Source: an uncultured beta proteobacterium
GTDB taxonomy: Bacteria > Pseudomonadota > Gammaproteobacteria > Burkholderiales > Burkholderiaceae_C
Reading direction: 5' to 3'
Assembly: GCA_903886275.1 (NCBI GenBank)
Contig: CAISLN010000050.1
Coordinates: forward strand, 44,457 to 108,456
Length of the DNA stretch: 64,000 bases
In this document: one piece after another, positions 52,597-61,926 of the stretch
How positions within the stretch are numbered: the first letter of the stretch is position 1
Layout: each line of letters begins with the position of its first letter
The notes under the pieces: generated by a model
The model's database searches: none
Seen by the model: the letters and a program-made list of their open reading frames with translations, nothing else
What the model was told of the DNA's origin: nothing
Translations under genes and position numbers: made by a program

Positions 52597-52631
52597 TGCG
52601 GCCCGAGACCTCTGCTAGGTCTGGGGCCGCA
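52597..52631. repeat. Near-perfect 35-base hairpin upstream of rnr
   Basis: TGCGGCCC (52597-52604) pairs with GGGCCGCA (52624-52631), and AGACCT (52606-52611) with AGGTCT (52617-52622), separated by a single G-G mismatch and closed by a five-base loop. It lies ~60 bp before the proposed rnr start, in its likely leader, with no U-tract. Function unknown. Confidence 0.75.
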
Positions 52632-52780
52632 TTTCCCTTGTGCCATAAGTATGCGCCAGAATCGTGGCAGCGCCGCGCAGGACCATGGCGAAGGCCCCAT
52701 GGGACGAGGGTCAGAAACAGTCTGTATAAAGTAATTCGAAAAAGTGAAGCCGCCCGACAAAACAGCCAAAAACACCATGC

Positions 52781-52786
52781 TACAAT
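52781..52786 (+). promoter_or_regulatory. -10 box of the tRNA-Leu promoter
   Basis: TACAAT ends 9 bp before the tRNA, so transcription would start almost at the mature 5' end. No clear -35 is seen. Confidence 0.5.
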
Positions 52787-52795
52787 TGCTTTGCT

Positions 52796-52883
52796 GCCCA
52801 GATGGCGAAATTGGTAGACGCACTAGCTTCAGGTGCTAGCGATGGCAACATCGTGGAAGTTCGAGTCTTCTTCTGGGCACCAA
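52796..52883 (+). tRNA. tRNA-Leu (anticodon CAG)
   Basis: An 88-nt class II tRNA with encoded CCA. The acceptor GCCCAGA pairs with TCTGGGC (52873-52879). The anticodon stem CTAGC/GCTAG holds loop TTCAGGT, giving anticodon CAG. A long variable arm (CGATG/CATCG) and T-loop TTCGAGT are present. Serves the CUG codon, the dominant leucine codon in this GC-rich genome. Confidence 0.96.
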
Positions 52884-52892
52884 AATAGACGA

Positions 52893-52923
52893 GGCCTGTA
52901 ACGCAAGTTACAGGCCTTTTTCT
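52893..52923 (+). terminator. Terminator of tRNA-Leu
   Basis: AGGCCTGTAAC (52893-52903) and GTTACAGGCCT (52908-52918) form a perfect 11-bp stem with loop GCAA, followed by TTTTTC. It is 10 bp past the CCA end. Confidence 0.93.
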
Positions 52924-53016
52924 ATTGTCAAAACGCTTTACGCAAGATCGCAACAGCCATTGCATTCACAATGCGCACATGCTGACCCATTGCCCCCCTC
53001 CCCTTGATAACGGCCT

Positions 53017-53262
53017 ATGAATCCCGAGGATCTGCAACTGCTGCTCACGCGCGAAATGCCCTTTGGAAAATACAAGGGCCGCTGCATTGCCGATCTGCCG
53101 GGCGACTACCTGCGCTGGTTTGTGCGCGAAGGTGTTCCCAAAAACGAAATCGGCCGTCTGATCAACCTCATGCATGAGATCGACCACAACGGCCTGTCGG
53201 ACCTGTTAAAGCCCTTGCGCGAGGCGGCCAATCCCGCGCCGGGCCGCCCCAAGCGCGATTAG
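53017..53262 (+). CDS. DUF3820 family protein
   Basis: An 81-residue protein matching the small DUF3820 family: MPFGKYKGRCIADLPGDYLRWFVREG followed by a helix (NEIGRLINLMHEID). Such a domain also occurs near nucleases and in proteins annotated as putative quorum-sensing-regulated factors, but its role is unknown. It lies between the tRNA-Leu terminator and a GC-rich repeat, whose first base is the last of the stop codon. Confidence 0.85.
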   Translation: MNPEDLQLLLTREMPFGKYKGRCIADLPGDYLRWFVREGVPKNEIGRLINLMHEIDHNGLSDLLKPLREAANPAPGRPKRD

Positions 53263-53310
53263 CCCCCTGAGGGGGCAGAGAGCGACACGCAGTGCGCGAA
53301 CGTGGGGGCT
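53262..53310. repeat. Comamonadaceae-type GC-rich intergenic repeat
   Basis: GCCCCC-TGA-GGGGGC (53262-53276) is followed by CAGAGAGCGACACGCAGTG and CACG/CGTG arms ending in GTGGGGGCT (53302-53310). The outer AGCCCCC can pair with either GGGGGC or the final GGGGGCT. I recall closely similar elements many times per genome in this family; it may act as a bidirectional terminator between these convergent genes. Confidence 0.6.
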
Positions 53311-53311
53311 C

Positions 53312-54727
53312 TTAGAACGGCTGGGCGATAAGGTCGTGACCCTCGGCGCGGACAATGCGCGCCTTGGTGAACTCACCCACCTTCAGCGTCTTGCTGATCT
53401 TCTCAGGTGGCAGCAAACGCACCACACCGTCGATCTCTGGCGCATCGGCATAGCTGCGCCCCAGGCCACCCTTCTTGCCCATGCCAGGCGCCGAGTCCAC
53501 CAGGATTTGCATGGTGGCACCGACGCGGCGCTGCAGGCGCGCAGCCGACACGCGTTCGGCCACTGCCATGAAGCGGGCACGGCGTTCTTCGCGCAACTCA
53601 GCCGGCAACATACCGGGCAACTCGTTGGCGGCAGCGCCGTCCACCGGGCTGTAGGCAAAGCAGCCGGCGCGGTCGATCTGCGCCTCTTCCAAAAAGTCCA
53701 GCAGGTGCTGGAACTCTTCTTCGGTCTCGCCAGGAAAGCCGGCAATAAAGGTGCTGCGCACCACCAACTCGGGGCAGACTTCGCGCCACTGCTGGATGCG
53801 CTCCAGATTCTTTTCGCCGCTGGCCGGGCGCTTCATGCGGCGCAACACATCGGGGTGACTGTGTTGCAGCGGCACATCCAGATAGGGCAAGACCAGCCCA
53901 CTGGCCATCAGCGGCAGGATCGCATCCACCGTGGGATAGGGGTAGACGTAATGCAGGCGCACCCAGGCGCCGTAGGCCTGCGCGATTTCACCCAAGCTTT
54001 GCACCAATTCCAGCATGCGGGTCTTGACCGGCTTGCCATCCCAAAAACCGGTGCGGTATTTCACATCCACCCCATAGGCCGAGGTGTCTTGGCTGATCAC
54101 CAACAGCTCTTTCACGCCGCCTTCAAACAGGGCACGCGCCTCGGTCAGCACATCGCCAATCGGGCGCGACACCAGATCGCCGCGCATGGAGGGGATGATG
54201 CAAAAGGTGCAGCGGTGGTTGCAGCCTTCGCTGATCTTCAGGTAGGCGTAATGCCTTGGCGTGAGCTTGATGCCGGCCACGCCAAAGGCGTTGGGCACCA
54301 GGTCGGTAAACGGGTCGTGCGGCTTGGGCAGGTGCAGGTGAATGGCATCCATCACCTCCTGCGTGGCATGCGGACCGGTCACGGCCAGCACCTTGGGGTG
54401 CATCTGGCGCACCATATTGCCACCGTCCTTGCCGGTCTTGGCGCCCAGGCAGCCGGTCACGATGACGCGGCCGTTTTCGGCCAGCGCCTCGCCAATCGTG
54501 TCGAGGCTTTCCTGCACCGCTTCGTCGATGAAGCCGCAGGTGTTGACGATGACGATGTCAGCGCCCTGGAAGGTCTTGGAGGTCTGGTAGCCCTCGGCGC
54601 TCAGGCGCGTGAGGATCAGCTCGGAGTCGGTCAGGGCCTTGGGACAGCCCAGGCTGACGAATCCGACCTGAGGGGCTTTGCCAGTGGGAACCAGAACAGG
54701 GGAGATAGGGGAAAGGATGTCGCTCAT
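53312..54727 (-). CDS. rimO: Ribosomal protein S12 methylthiotransferase RimO
   Basis: Radical-SAM enzyme that adds a methylthio group to an aspartate of S12. The 471 residues have the N-terminal UPF0004 domain ([39 protein letters not shown]: three cluster cysteines), the radical-SAM motif [23 protein letters not shown] (C-x3-C-x2-C) and the C-terminal TRAM domain. The SRP(I/V)GDV after the cysteines fits RimO rather than MiaB. Confidence 0.96.
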   Translation of the reverse strand: MSDILSPISPVLVPTGKAPQVGFVSLGCPKALTDSELILTRLSAEGYQTSKTFQGADIVIVNTCGFIDEAVQESLDTIGEALAENGRVIVTGCLGAKTGKDGGNMVRQMHPKVLAVTGPHATQEVMDAIHLHLPKPHDPFTDLVPNAFGVAGIKLTPRHYAYLKISEGCNHRCTFCIIPSMRGDLVSRPIGDVLTEARALFEGGVKELLVISQDTSAYGVDVKYRTGFWDGKPVKTRMLELVQSLGEIAQAYGAWVRLHYVYPYPTVDAILPLMASGLVLPYLDVPLQHSHPDVLRRMKRPASGEKNLERIQQWREVCPELVVRSTFIAGFPGETEEEFQHLLDFLEEAQIDRAGCFAYSPVDGAAANELPGMLPAELREERRARFMAVAERVSAARLQRRVGATMQILVDSAPGMGKKGGLGRSYADAPEIDGVVRLLPPEKISKTLKVGEFTKARIVRAEGHDLIAQPF

Positions 54728-54812
54728 GCCCCGATTGTCCCAGCATTTGATGCGTAGGGACTTCAGGGGGGCATGACCGCGCTACAGCGGGCTGTGGGAG
54801 GGTACTGCAAGC

Positions 54813-55262
54813 TCAGGGTTTGATGCCCAGGCTGCCCAAAAACTGCTCGGTCTGCTTTTGCATCTGCTCCTGCATCTGCGTGAACATATTGGCGCCGATA
54901 ACGCCCTTGACCATGGGGGACTGCATGTCCATCAGGGACTGCATGTTCTTCTCCAGGTAGCCGCCCATAAAGCCCTGCATGGTGTGGCCGTAAAAGCGGA
55001 TGACATTGGCCAGCACCGGCGCAGTAAACATCGGCGAACCGTGCGCCTCTTCTTCCAAAATGATCTGCAGCAGGATGCTGCGCGTCAGGTCGTCACCGGT
55101 TTTTGCATCCATCACCACAAAGGGCTCGCTGTCCATGACCAGCTGTTTGACCTCGGTGAGAGTGATGTAGCTGGAGGTATCGGTGTCGTACAACCTGCGG
55201 TTGGGGTATTTCTTGATGATCCGTCCGGCGGGTCCGGCTTCTTTTTTGGCGGTATTTGGCAT
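54813..55262 (-). CDS. phaR: Polyhydroxyalkanoate synthesis regulator PhaR
   Basis: DNA- and PHB-binding repressor that controls phasin and granule genes. The ATG at 55262 gives 149 residues: the N-terminal DNA-binding domain (RIIKKYPNRRLYDTDTSSYITLTEVKQLVMD) and the PHB-accumulation domain (TRSILLQIILEEEAHGSPMFT), then a Met/Gln-rich amphipathic tail. An upstream 39-codon open stretch is not conserved-looking. Implies the cell stores PHB; phaC is not in this window. Confidence 0.93.
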   Translation of the reverse strand: MPNTAKKEAGPAGRIIKKYPNRRLYDTDTSSYITLTEVKQLVMDSEPFVVMDAKTGDDLTRSILLQIILEEEAHGSPMFTAPVLANVIRFYGHTMQGFMGGYLEKNMQSLMDMQSPMVKGVIGANMFTQMQEQMQKQTEQFLGSLGIKP

Positions 55263-55409
55263 GTCTTTATGTGCGTCCTTTGCAAGCGACCAATGTACTC
55301 GCACTGCGACAGATTCTAAATGTTGCAATGGATGTACAGCCCGATTGAATATCCTAATGCCTTGACAATGGACCTGCATACTTCTGACATTTGCCTAGGA
55401 GACAAGCAC

Positions 55410-55826
55410 ATGAACCCAGCCATCATCGGCGGCTGCCTGTGTGGCGGCGTGCGCTACGCGGTGACCGGCCCGCTGCGCGACATCATCGCCTGCCACTGTG
55501 AACAATGCCGTCGCAGCAGCGGCCACTTTGTGGCGGCCACAGCCTGTCGCAGGGAACATTTCCAGCTGACCCGGCAGGACAGCCTGCAGTGGTACAGCGC
55601 AGTGCCGGGCTACCGGCGCGGCTTCTGCAATGTCTGCGGCTCCAGCCTGTTCTTCGAGGAAACGGGCCAGGAGCGCGTATCCATCGCAGCGGGCAGCCTC
55701 GATGCGCCCCAGCGGCTGTCGATTGCAGCGCACATCTTCACTGCCGAGGCCGGTGACTACTACCGCATCGATCCCGAAGTCCCTTCGTCGCCGATGGGCA
55801 TGCACAGCGTGAAGCTGCCGGACTGA
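55410..55826 (+). CDS. GFA-family zinc protein
   Basis: A 138-residue protein of the glutathione-dependent formaldehyde-activating/CENP-V fold. Zinc ligands are seen as GGCLCGGVRY, CHCEQCRRSSG and CNVCGSSLFFE. The family name overstates function; the reaction is unproved for most members. The ATG at 55410 is chosen because TAGGAGA precedes it; an upstream 30-codon extension is not credible. Convergent with chrA. Confidence 0.88.
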   Translation: MNPAIIGGCLCGGVRYAVTGPLRDIIACHCEQCRRSSGHFVAATACRREHFQLTRQDSLQWYSAVPGYRRGFCNVCGSSLFFEETGQERVSIAAGSLDAPQRLSIAAHIFTAEAGDYYRIDPEVPSSPMGMHSVKLPD

Positions 55827-55845
55827 AAATGGCTGCGGCCCACGG

Positions 55846-57192
55846 CTAACGCAGTAGTTGTAGCACCCAGCCCGTCAATCCGGCGGCCAGCACCACCCGG
55901 ATCACGCCCTGCTTAAAGCGAAACAGGGCCAGCGCTGCGGCAAGACCTATGGCTAGCGCGCCCCATTCAAAGGGTCCGCCCCAGCCCTTGGGCCACAGCA
56001 CATGCCAGGCAAAGAACACCGCCAGGTTGACGATCACCCCCACCACGGCGGCGGTGATGCCGGTCAGCGGCGCAATGAACTTGAGATTTCCGTGGGTGGA
56101 TTCAATGAACGGGCCACCCAAAAAGATAAACACAAACGAAGGCAGGAAGGTAAAAAACGCCACCACCGTGGCCGCTGCCGCACCAGCCATCAGCAGGGAT
56201 TCAGTGCCAAAAATTGCCTTAGTCCAGCCGCCGACGAACCCCACAAAGGACACCACCATGATGAGCGGACCCGGCGTGGTCTCGCCTAGGGCCAGGCCAT
56301 CGACCATCTGCAGTGCCGACAGCCACTGGTAATGCTCCACCGCACCCTGGTAGACATAGGGCAGCACGGCATAGGCGCCGCCAAAGGTCAACAGCGCGGC
56401 CTTGGTGAAGAACCAGGCCATCTGTGTCAGCGTGGCGTCCCAACCCAGTAGCGCCACCAATGTACCCATGGCGGCCAGCCACAGGCCCAGACCTATGGCC
56501 AAAACAAGGGCAAAGCGACTCCAGGAGAAGTGGGCGTGCGGCGGTGTGGGCGTGTCATCATCGATCACGGCCGGGCCTGCGGACAGGGTGGCGCCGGCAT
56601 GCGCGGAACCCGCCGCAAACTGCTGCGGCGCCAACCGGCCACCCCAATATCCCAGGGCACCGGCCGCCAGCACGATGGCGGGAAATGGCAGGCCCAACGC
56701 AAAAATGGCCACAAAGGCCAGCATGGCAATGGCGCGCGACCACCAATTTTTAAGCGCGCGCGAACCGATGCGCCAAGCCGCAGCGGCCACGATTGCCGTC
56801 ACCGCCGGCTTGATGCCATACAGCACGGCCGCCACGGCAGGCAACTGACCATAGGCCATGTAGACCCAGGACAGCGCTATCAAAAGCAACAGAGAAGGCA
56901 GCACGAACAGCAGGCCTGCAGCCAAGCCCCCGCGTGTGCGGTGCATCAACCAGCCGATGTAGGTGGCCAACTGCTGTGCCTCGGGGCCCGGCAACACCAT
57001 GCAGTAGTTCAGGGCGTGCAGAAAGCGTCGCTCCGAAATCCAGCGGCGCTTTTCCACCAGGTCCTCATGCATGATGGCAATTTGTCCGGCCGGGCCGCCA
57101 AAGCTGATGAAGCCCAACTTGAGCCAATAGGCAAACGCTTGCCAGAAACTGGGCGCAACAGGCGGGTCCGCAGAAACGGGGCTGAGGTTCAT
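55846..57192 (-). CDS. chrA: Chromate transporter ChrA
   Basis: Inner-membrane protein of the CHR family, long form with two homologous halves; known members expel chromate. The ATG at 57192 gives 448 residues. Half one has FWLKLGFISFGGPAGQIAIMHEDLVEKRRWISERRFLHALNYCMVLPGPEAQQLATYIGWLM-type motifs (SFGGPAGQ, PGPEAQQ); half two has ALLTFGGAYAVLPYV and LGETTPGPLIMVVSFVGF. An upstream 39-codon extension overlaps the divergent aroE and is rejected. No chrB regulator is adjacent. Confidence 0.93.
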   Translation of the reverse strand: MNLSPVSADPPVAPSFWQAFAYWLKLGFISFGGPAGQIAIMHEDLVEKRRWISERRFLHALNYCMVLPGPEAQQLATYIGWLMHRTRGGLAAGLLFVLPSLLLLIALSWVYMAYGQLPAVAAVLYGIKPAVTAIVAAAAWRIGSRALKNWWSRAIAMLAFVAIFALGLPFPAIVLAAGALGYWGGRLAPQQFAAGSAHAGATLSAGPAVIDDDTPTPPHAHFSWSRFALVLAIGLGLWLAAMGTLVALLGWDATLTQMAWFFTKAALLTFGGAYAVLPYVYQGAVEHYQWLSALQMVDGLALGETTPGPLIMVVSFVGFVGGWTKAIFGTESLLMAGAAAATVVAFFTFLPSFVFIFLGGPFIESTHGNLKFIAPLTGITAAVVGVIVNLAVFFAWHVLWPKGWGGPFEWGALAIGLAAALALFRFKQGVIRVVLAAGLTGWVLQLLR

Positions 57193-57296
57193 GGCGAAGA
57201 CTGCAATACAAAATAGTGGGCGCCAGTATGGCAGCCCCGCCAAGCGCACCACTTGTTTGGATAATGGCGCCTGTTTGAACAACAAGGAATCTTGAG

Positions 57297-58133
57297 ATGG
57301 CCAATACATATGTCATGGCGGGCGTCATGGGTTGGCCGGTGGCGCATTCCCGCTCACCGGTGATCCACAACCACTGGATCCGGCAATATGGCCTGCAGGG
57401 TGCCTACGGGCTTTTCCCGGTGCAGCCGCACCGGCTGGAAGACGCTATCCGTGGGCTGCGTGCGCTGGGCCTAGCAGGCTGCAATGTCACCATCCCGCAC
57501 AAGGTGGACGCCATGCAGCTGATGGACCGGGTGGACCCGTTAGCACGTCGCGTGGGCGCCATCAACACCATCGTCGTCACGCCCGAGGGCGCGCTGCACG
57601 GCTTTAACAACGACGGCTTTGGCTATATCCAGAGCCTGCGCGATGCCAGACCCGACTGGCAGGCCAGCGCCGGTCCGGCCACGGTGCTGGGTGCAGGCGG
57701 CGCGGCACGCGCCATCGTATTGAGTCTGCTGGACCAGGGCGCCACCGAGGTCCGACTGCTCAACCGCACCCGCGCCAAGGCACAGGCAATGGCCGACGAA
57801 TTTGGGCCCTGTGTGCAGGTGTTTGACTGGAGCGAGCGCCACGAGTCCTTGAGCAGCATCGCCCTCTTGGTCAACACCACCAACCAGGGCATGCACGGGG
57901 AGCCCGAGCTCAACATCCAACTGGAGCGCCTGCCGCAGGAGGCACTGGTGTCCGACGCCATCTACATTCCATTGGAAACTCCACTGTTACGGGCGGCCCG
58001 ATTGCGCGGCAATGCCACGGTGAACGGACTGGGCATGCTGCTCAACCAGGCACGCCCGGCCTTTCAGGCCTGGTTTGGCGTGCTGCCGGAGATCACACCG
58101 GCGCTGCACCAGGCTGTGATGGCGACCTTTTAA
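57297..58133 (+). CDS. aroE: Shikimate dehydrogenase family protein
   Basis: NADP-dependent reduction of 3-dehydroshikimate, or a related quinate/shikimate paralogue. The 278 residues show GWPVAHSRSPVIHNHW (substrate Ser pair), NVTIPHK (catalytic Lys), NTIVV, NNDGFGYIQSL, the NADP fold VLGAGGAARAIVLSLL and NRTRAKAQ. AAGGAA precedes the ATG. Whether this is the main aroE or a paralogue such as YdiB cannot be told; the window does not show other aro genes. Confidence 0.85.
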   Translation: MANTYVMAGVMGWPVAHSRSPVIHNHWIRQYGLQGAYGLFPVQPHRLEDAIRGLRALGLAGCNVTIPHKVDAMQLMDRVDPLARRVGAINTIVVTPEGALHGFNNDGFGYIQSLRDARPDWQASAGPATVLGAGGAARAIVLSLLDQGATEVRLLNRTRAKAQAMADEFGPCVQVFDWSERHESLSSIALLVNTTNQGMHGEPELNIQLERLPQEALVSDAIYIPLETPLLRAARLRGNATVNGLGMLLNQARPAFQAWFGVLPEITPALHQAVMATF

Positions 58134-58278
58134 GCGATGAACAGGCGGGGTACGCTGGGCCTGAAAAGCGCCCCTTCCCTGCCATGCGCGCCAGCTGTAA
58201 GCCGGGGCGCATCCGCCGCCTTTAAGATCGCATACAGTAGTTCGATTTCCGCGCCATAAATACAAGGAGTTTCTAGCG

Positions 58279-60513
58279 ATGACAGCCGATAAATCCACCA
58301 TCATTTACACCCTCACGGACGAGGCGCCTTTGCTGGCGACCTGTGCCTTCCTGCCCGTTGTGCAACGTTTTGCCAAGGCTGCCAACATCAACGTAGTTGC
58401 CAGCGATATTTCGGTAGCGTCCCGCGTGCTGGGGTCCTTCCCTGAATACCTTTCTGAGGCGCAGCGTGTGCCCGACACCCTGTCTGAGTTGGGCAAGCTG
58501 ACCTTCAAGCCCGAAGCCAACATCATCAAGCTGCCCAACATCAGCGCGTCGGTCGGCCAACTCATCGCCTGCATCCGCGAGCTCCAAGGCAAGGGCTATG
58601 CCTTGCCGGACTTCCCCGAAGATCCCAAGACCGACGAAGAAAAGGCCTTACGCGCGCGCTATGCCAAGTGCATTGGCTCGTCTGTGAACCCAGTGCTGCG
58701 CGAAGGCAACTCCGACCGCCGCGCCCCCAATGCCGTCAAGGCCTTCGCCCGCAAGCACCCGCACAGCATGGCAGAGTGGAGCCAGGCCTCGCGTTCGCAC
58801 GTATCGCACATGCACAGCGGCGACTTCTACCATGGCGAAAAGTCCCTCACCCTGGACCGTGCCCGTGACGTGAAGATGGAACTCATCACCAAGAGCGGCA
58901 AGACCATTGTCTTGAAGCCCCTGACCAAGCTGCTCGACCGCGAAGTCATTGACAGCATGTTCATGAGCAAGAAGGCGCTGGAAGCCTTTTACGAGCAGGA
59001 AATCGAAGACGCGCGCAAGACCGGCGTGATGTTCTCCCTGCACGTCAAGGCCACCATGATGAAGGTGTCGCACCCCATCGTGTTCGGCCACTGCGTCAAG
59101 ATCTTCTACAAGGAAGCTTTTGAGAAACACGGCAAGCTGTTCGAAGAAATCGGCGTCAATGTCAACAACGGCATGGCCAATCTGTACGACAAGATTTCCA
59201 CCCTGCCGCAAAGCAAGCAAGACGAGATCAAGCGTGATCTGCACGCCTGCCACGAGCACCGCCCCGAACTGGCCATGGTCGATTCGGCCAAGGGCATTAC
59301 CAACTTCCATTCGCCCAACGACATCATTGTGGACGCCTCCATGCCCGCCATGATCCGCAACGGCGGCAAGATGTGGGGCGCCGATGGCCGCCTCAAAGAC
59401 GTCAAGGCCGTCATGCCCGAATCGACCTTTGCCCGCATTTACCAAGAGATCATCAACTTCTGCAAATGGCATGGCGCCTTCGACCCCAAGACCATGGGCA
59501 CCGTGCCCAACGTCGGCTTAATGGCACAGCAGGCAGAAGAATACGGATCGCACGACAAGACCTTTGAGATTGCCGAAGACGGCGTGGCCAACATCACCGA
59601 CATCGCCACCGGCGAAGTGCTTTTGAGCCAAAACGTCGAAGCTGGCGACATCTGGCGCATGTGCCAGTGCAAGGACGCAGCGATTCGCGACTGGGTCAAA
59701 CTGGCCGTCAACCGCGCGCGCAACTCCGGCATGCCGGTGGTGTTCTGGCTCGACCAATACCGTCCCCATGAAGCGCAGCTGATCACCAAGGTCAAGATGT
59801 ACCTGCACGAGCACGACACCACCGGTCTGGACATCCAGATCATGAGCCAGGTGCGCGCCATGCGTTACACGCTGGAGCGCGTCATCCGCGGCCTCGACAC
59901 CATCAGCGCCACTGGCAACATCCTGCGCGACTACCTGACCGATCTGTTCCCCATCATGGAACTGGGCACCAGCGCCAAGATGCTCTCCATCGTGCCCTTG
60001 ATGGCGGGCGGCGGCATGTACGAAACCGGTGCCGGTGGCTCCGCACCCAAGCATGTGCAGCAACTGGTGGAAGAAAACCACCTGCGCTGGGACTCGCTGG
60101 GAGAGTTCCTGGCACTGGCCGTATCCTTGGAAGACCTGGGAATCAAGACCGGCAACAACAAGGCCAAGATTCTGGGCAAAGCGTTGGACGCCGCCACCGG
60201 CCGATTGCTCGATGAAAACAAGGGCCCCAGCCCCAAGACTGGCCAGCTCGACAACCGCGGCAGCCAGTTCTACCTGTCCATGTACTGGGCCCAAGAACTT
60301 TCCGCGCAGACCGAAGACAAGGAACTACAGGCGCAATTTTCGGTGCTGGCCAAGACCCTGGCCGACAACGAGCAAAAGATTGCCGAAGAGTTCAATGCGG
60401 TGCAGGGCAAGCCGGTTGACATCGGTGGCTACTACCTGCCTGACACCAGCAAGTTGACCGCAGTGATGCGCCCCAGTGCCACCTTTAACGCGGCTATTCA
60501 AGCCAGCGCCTAA
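58279..60513 (+). CDS. icd: Monomeric NADP-dependent isocitrate dehydrogenase
   Basis: Oxidises isocitrate to 2-oxoglutarate in the TCA cycle. At 744 residues it is the monomeric type (IDH-II), not the ~420-residue dimeric type. Diagnostic stretches are [73 protein letters not shown] and [20 protein letters not shown] precedes the ATG; a strong terminator follows at 30 bp. Confidence 0.97.
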   Translation: MTADKSTIIYTLTDEAPLLATCAFLPVVQRFAKAANINVVASDISVASRVLGSFPEYLSEAQRVPDTLSELGKLTFKPEANIIKLPNISASVGQLIACIRELQGKGYALPDFPEDPKTDEEKALRARYAKCIGSSVNPVLREGNSDRRAPNAVKAFARKHPHSMAEWSQASRSHVSHMHSGDFYHGEKSLTLDRARDVKMELITKSGKTIVLKPLTKLLDREVIDSMFMSKKALEAFYEQEIEDARKTGVMFSLHVKATMMKVSHPIVFGHCVKIFYKEAFEKHGKLFEEIGVNVNNGMANLYDKISTLPQSKQDEIKRDLHACHEHRPELAMVDSAKGITNFHSPNDIIVDASMPAMIRNGGKMWGADGRLKDVKAVMPESTFARIYQEIINFCKWHGAFDPKTMGTVPNVGLMAQQAEEYGSHDKTFEIAEDGVANITDIATGEVLLSQNVEAGDIWRMCQCKDAAIRDWVKLAVNRARNSGMPVVFWLDQYRPHEAQLITKVKMYLHEHDTTGLDIQIMSQVRAMRYTLERVIRGLDTISATGNILRDYLTDLFPIMELGTSAKMLSIVPLMAGGGMYETGAGGSAPKHVQQLVEENHLRWDSLGEFLALAVSLEDLGIKTGNNKAKILGKALDAATGRLLDENKGPSPKTGQLDNRGSQFYLSMYWAQELSAQTEDKELQAQFSVLAKTLADNEQKIAEEFNAVQGKPVDIGGYYLPDTSKLTAVMRPSATFNAAIQASA

Positions 60514-60542
60514 GCGCTAACCCCCACGGGCAGCAGCCCGCC

Positions 60543-60581
60543 AAAGCCGGTGGTGTTGAAAAGCACTACCGGCTTTTTTTT
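60543..60581 (+). terminator. Terminator of icd
   Basis: AAGCCGGTGGTG (from 60544) pairs with CACTACCGGCTT (to 60575), one G-T pair included, around TTGAAAAG, followed by T to 60581. Confidence 0.9.
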
Positions 60582-60583
60582 GC

Positions 60584-61078
60584 TCAGCGCAGCAGCACCG
60601 GTTCATCTGGCAGTTCGTTGTCACCCCGGCCGGGAAAGTGGGCCTGCAGGATGTGACTCACTGACTCAACGCCTTGCAGCGCGCCGGCCTGAAAATCAGC
60701 CACCGCGAAGCTCGCCTCCATCTGGCGGCAAATAGCATCCCAGGCAGGCGCGCCGGCACAGCGGTGGATGCCACGGTCGGCCACGATCTCCACCGCATGG
60801 TCTGCCAGCAAAACATAGATCAGCACGCCACTATTTCCTTCGGTATCCCACACCCGCAGCTGTGAAAAAACCTCTACGGCCCGCTCGCGTGCCGTCTGGC
60901 CCTTGAACAGCGGCAGGCCTTCGAGTGCGCCCTCCACGGCAAAGCGGATTTCGCCCGTATGGGTCTGTTCGCTGTTCCGAACAGCCCGCGCAATCGCCTC
61001 TAGGCAGACCGGCGAAAAGGCCTGGCGTAGTTGCCAATCGGTAAAGAAAAGGTGTTTGAGAATGCGCCGGATATCCAT
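60584..61078 (-). CDS. TPM-domain protein, short form
   Basis: A 164-residue protein with one TPM (YgcG-type) domain (about residues 15-130): LEAIARAVRNSEQTHTGEIRFAVEGAL, GNSGVLIYVLLADHAVEIVADRGI. No signal peptide or membrane segment, so probably cytosolic or membrane-associated with its partner. The ATG at 61078 has GGGGAG 9 bp upstream; an ATG three codons earlier abuts that site and is less likely. It starts 2 bp after the larger TPM gene. Confidence 0.85.
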   Translation of the reverse strand: MDIRRILKHLFFTDWQLRQAFSPVCLEAIARAVRNSEQTHTGEIRFAVEGALEGLPLFKGQTARERAVEVFSQLRVWDTEGNSGVLIYVLLADHAVEIVADRGIHRCAGAPAWDAICRQMEASFAVADFQAGALQGVESVSHILQAHFPGRGDNELPDEPVLLR

Positions 61079-61080
61079 GT

Positions 61081-61926
61081 TTACCATCTCCCCGAGGCGC
61101 CGCCGCCACCAAAACCGCCACCACCACCTTTGAAGCCGCCACCACCCAGACCGCCGCCTCGTCCGCCACCCCAGCCGCCACCCAGTCCGCCGCTACGGCC
61201 AACACCGATCAAGGTAAGAACCATGGCCGCCACACCGGCCAACAGGGCCAACGCCAGCGAGCCGATGACCAGACCGGCCACCACCGCAACCACCCCACCG
61301 GTGACCATTGCACCCGGCAAGCGACCTAGCAGGCTGCGCAGCACCCCGCCCATTCCCAGCGCCAAGATAAACAGCAGGGGCGCGTAGGAGCCCAACTTGT
61401 CCGCCGTCGCCTGCGGCGCGGCAGTGGGCTGAGGCAGCGCTTCGCCCTCCACCACCCGCATGACCTGCGCCATGCCAGCGTCGATGCCGCCATAAAAATC
61501 GCCCTGTTTGAAACGTGGCAGTATCGTCTCGCTGATGATGCGCTTGCTGATGATGTCCGACATGGCGCCTTCAAGCCCGTAGCCCACCTCCAGGCGTACC
61601 GTGCGGTCATCCTTGGCCACCACCAGGATCAGGCCGTCATCCACTTTTTTGCGCCCCAGCTTCCACTGCTCGGCCACGCGCAGTGCGTATTGCTCAATGG
61701 TCTCTGGCGCGCTAGTGGGCAGCAACAGCACGGCCAACTGGCTGCCCTTGCGCGCCTCAAAGGCCACCAAGGTCTGCTCCAGCGCGGCCTGTTGCCGGGC
61801 ATCCAGCGTTGCGGTCAGATCGGTGACATGGCCCGTCAACGGCGGCACGGCGACCTGGGCTGTCGCCGCTGCGGCAACAAGGCTAAACGCCAGCACCGCA
61901 TGACGCAGTGCCGCAGTCAACTTCAC
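61081..61926 (-). CDS. TPM-domain membrane protein with Gly-rich tail
   Basis: A 281-residue envelope protein: signal peptide (about 1-23, cleavage near ATAQ), a TPM domain facing the periplasm (~28-150: LTGHVTDLTATLDARQQAALEQTL, LILVVAKDDRTVRLEVGYGLEGAMSD), two or three membrane helices (~180-245), and a Gly-rich tail ending GGGASGRW. TPM/YgcG proteins commonly pair with LemA; function is poorly known, with a phosphatase activity reported for a plant thylakoid relative. Overlaps the lemA stop by four bases. Confidence 0.9.
   Translation of the reverse strand: MKLTAALRHAVLAFSLVAAAATAQVAVPPLTGHVTDLTATLDARQQAALEQTLVAFEARKGSQLAVLLLPTSAPETIEQYALRVAEQWKLGRKKVDDGLILVVAKDDRTVRLEVGYGLEGAMSDIISKRIISETILPRFKQGDFYGGIDAGMAQVMRVVEGEALPQPTAAPQATADKLGSYAPLLFILALGMGGVLRSLLGRLPGAMVTGGVVAVVAGLVIGSLALALLAGVAAMVLTLIGVGRSGGLGGGWGGGRGGGLGGGGFKGGGGGFGGGGASGRW

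Noticed and set aside
61081..61200. Short tandem Gly/Pro-type codon repeats that look like a DNA repeat array.
   Set aside because: This is the glycine-rich tail of the TPM protein, explained by coding; no CRISPR-like spacing occurs here or elsewhere in the window.
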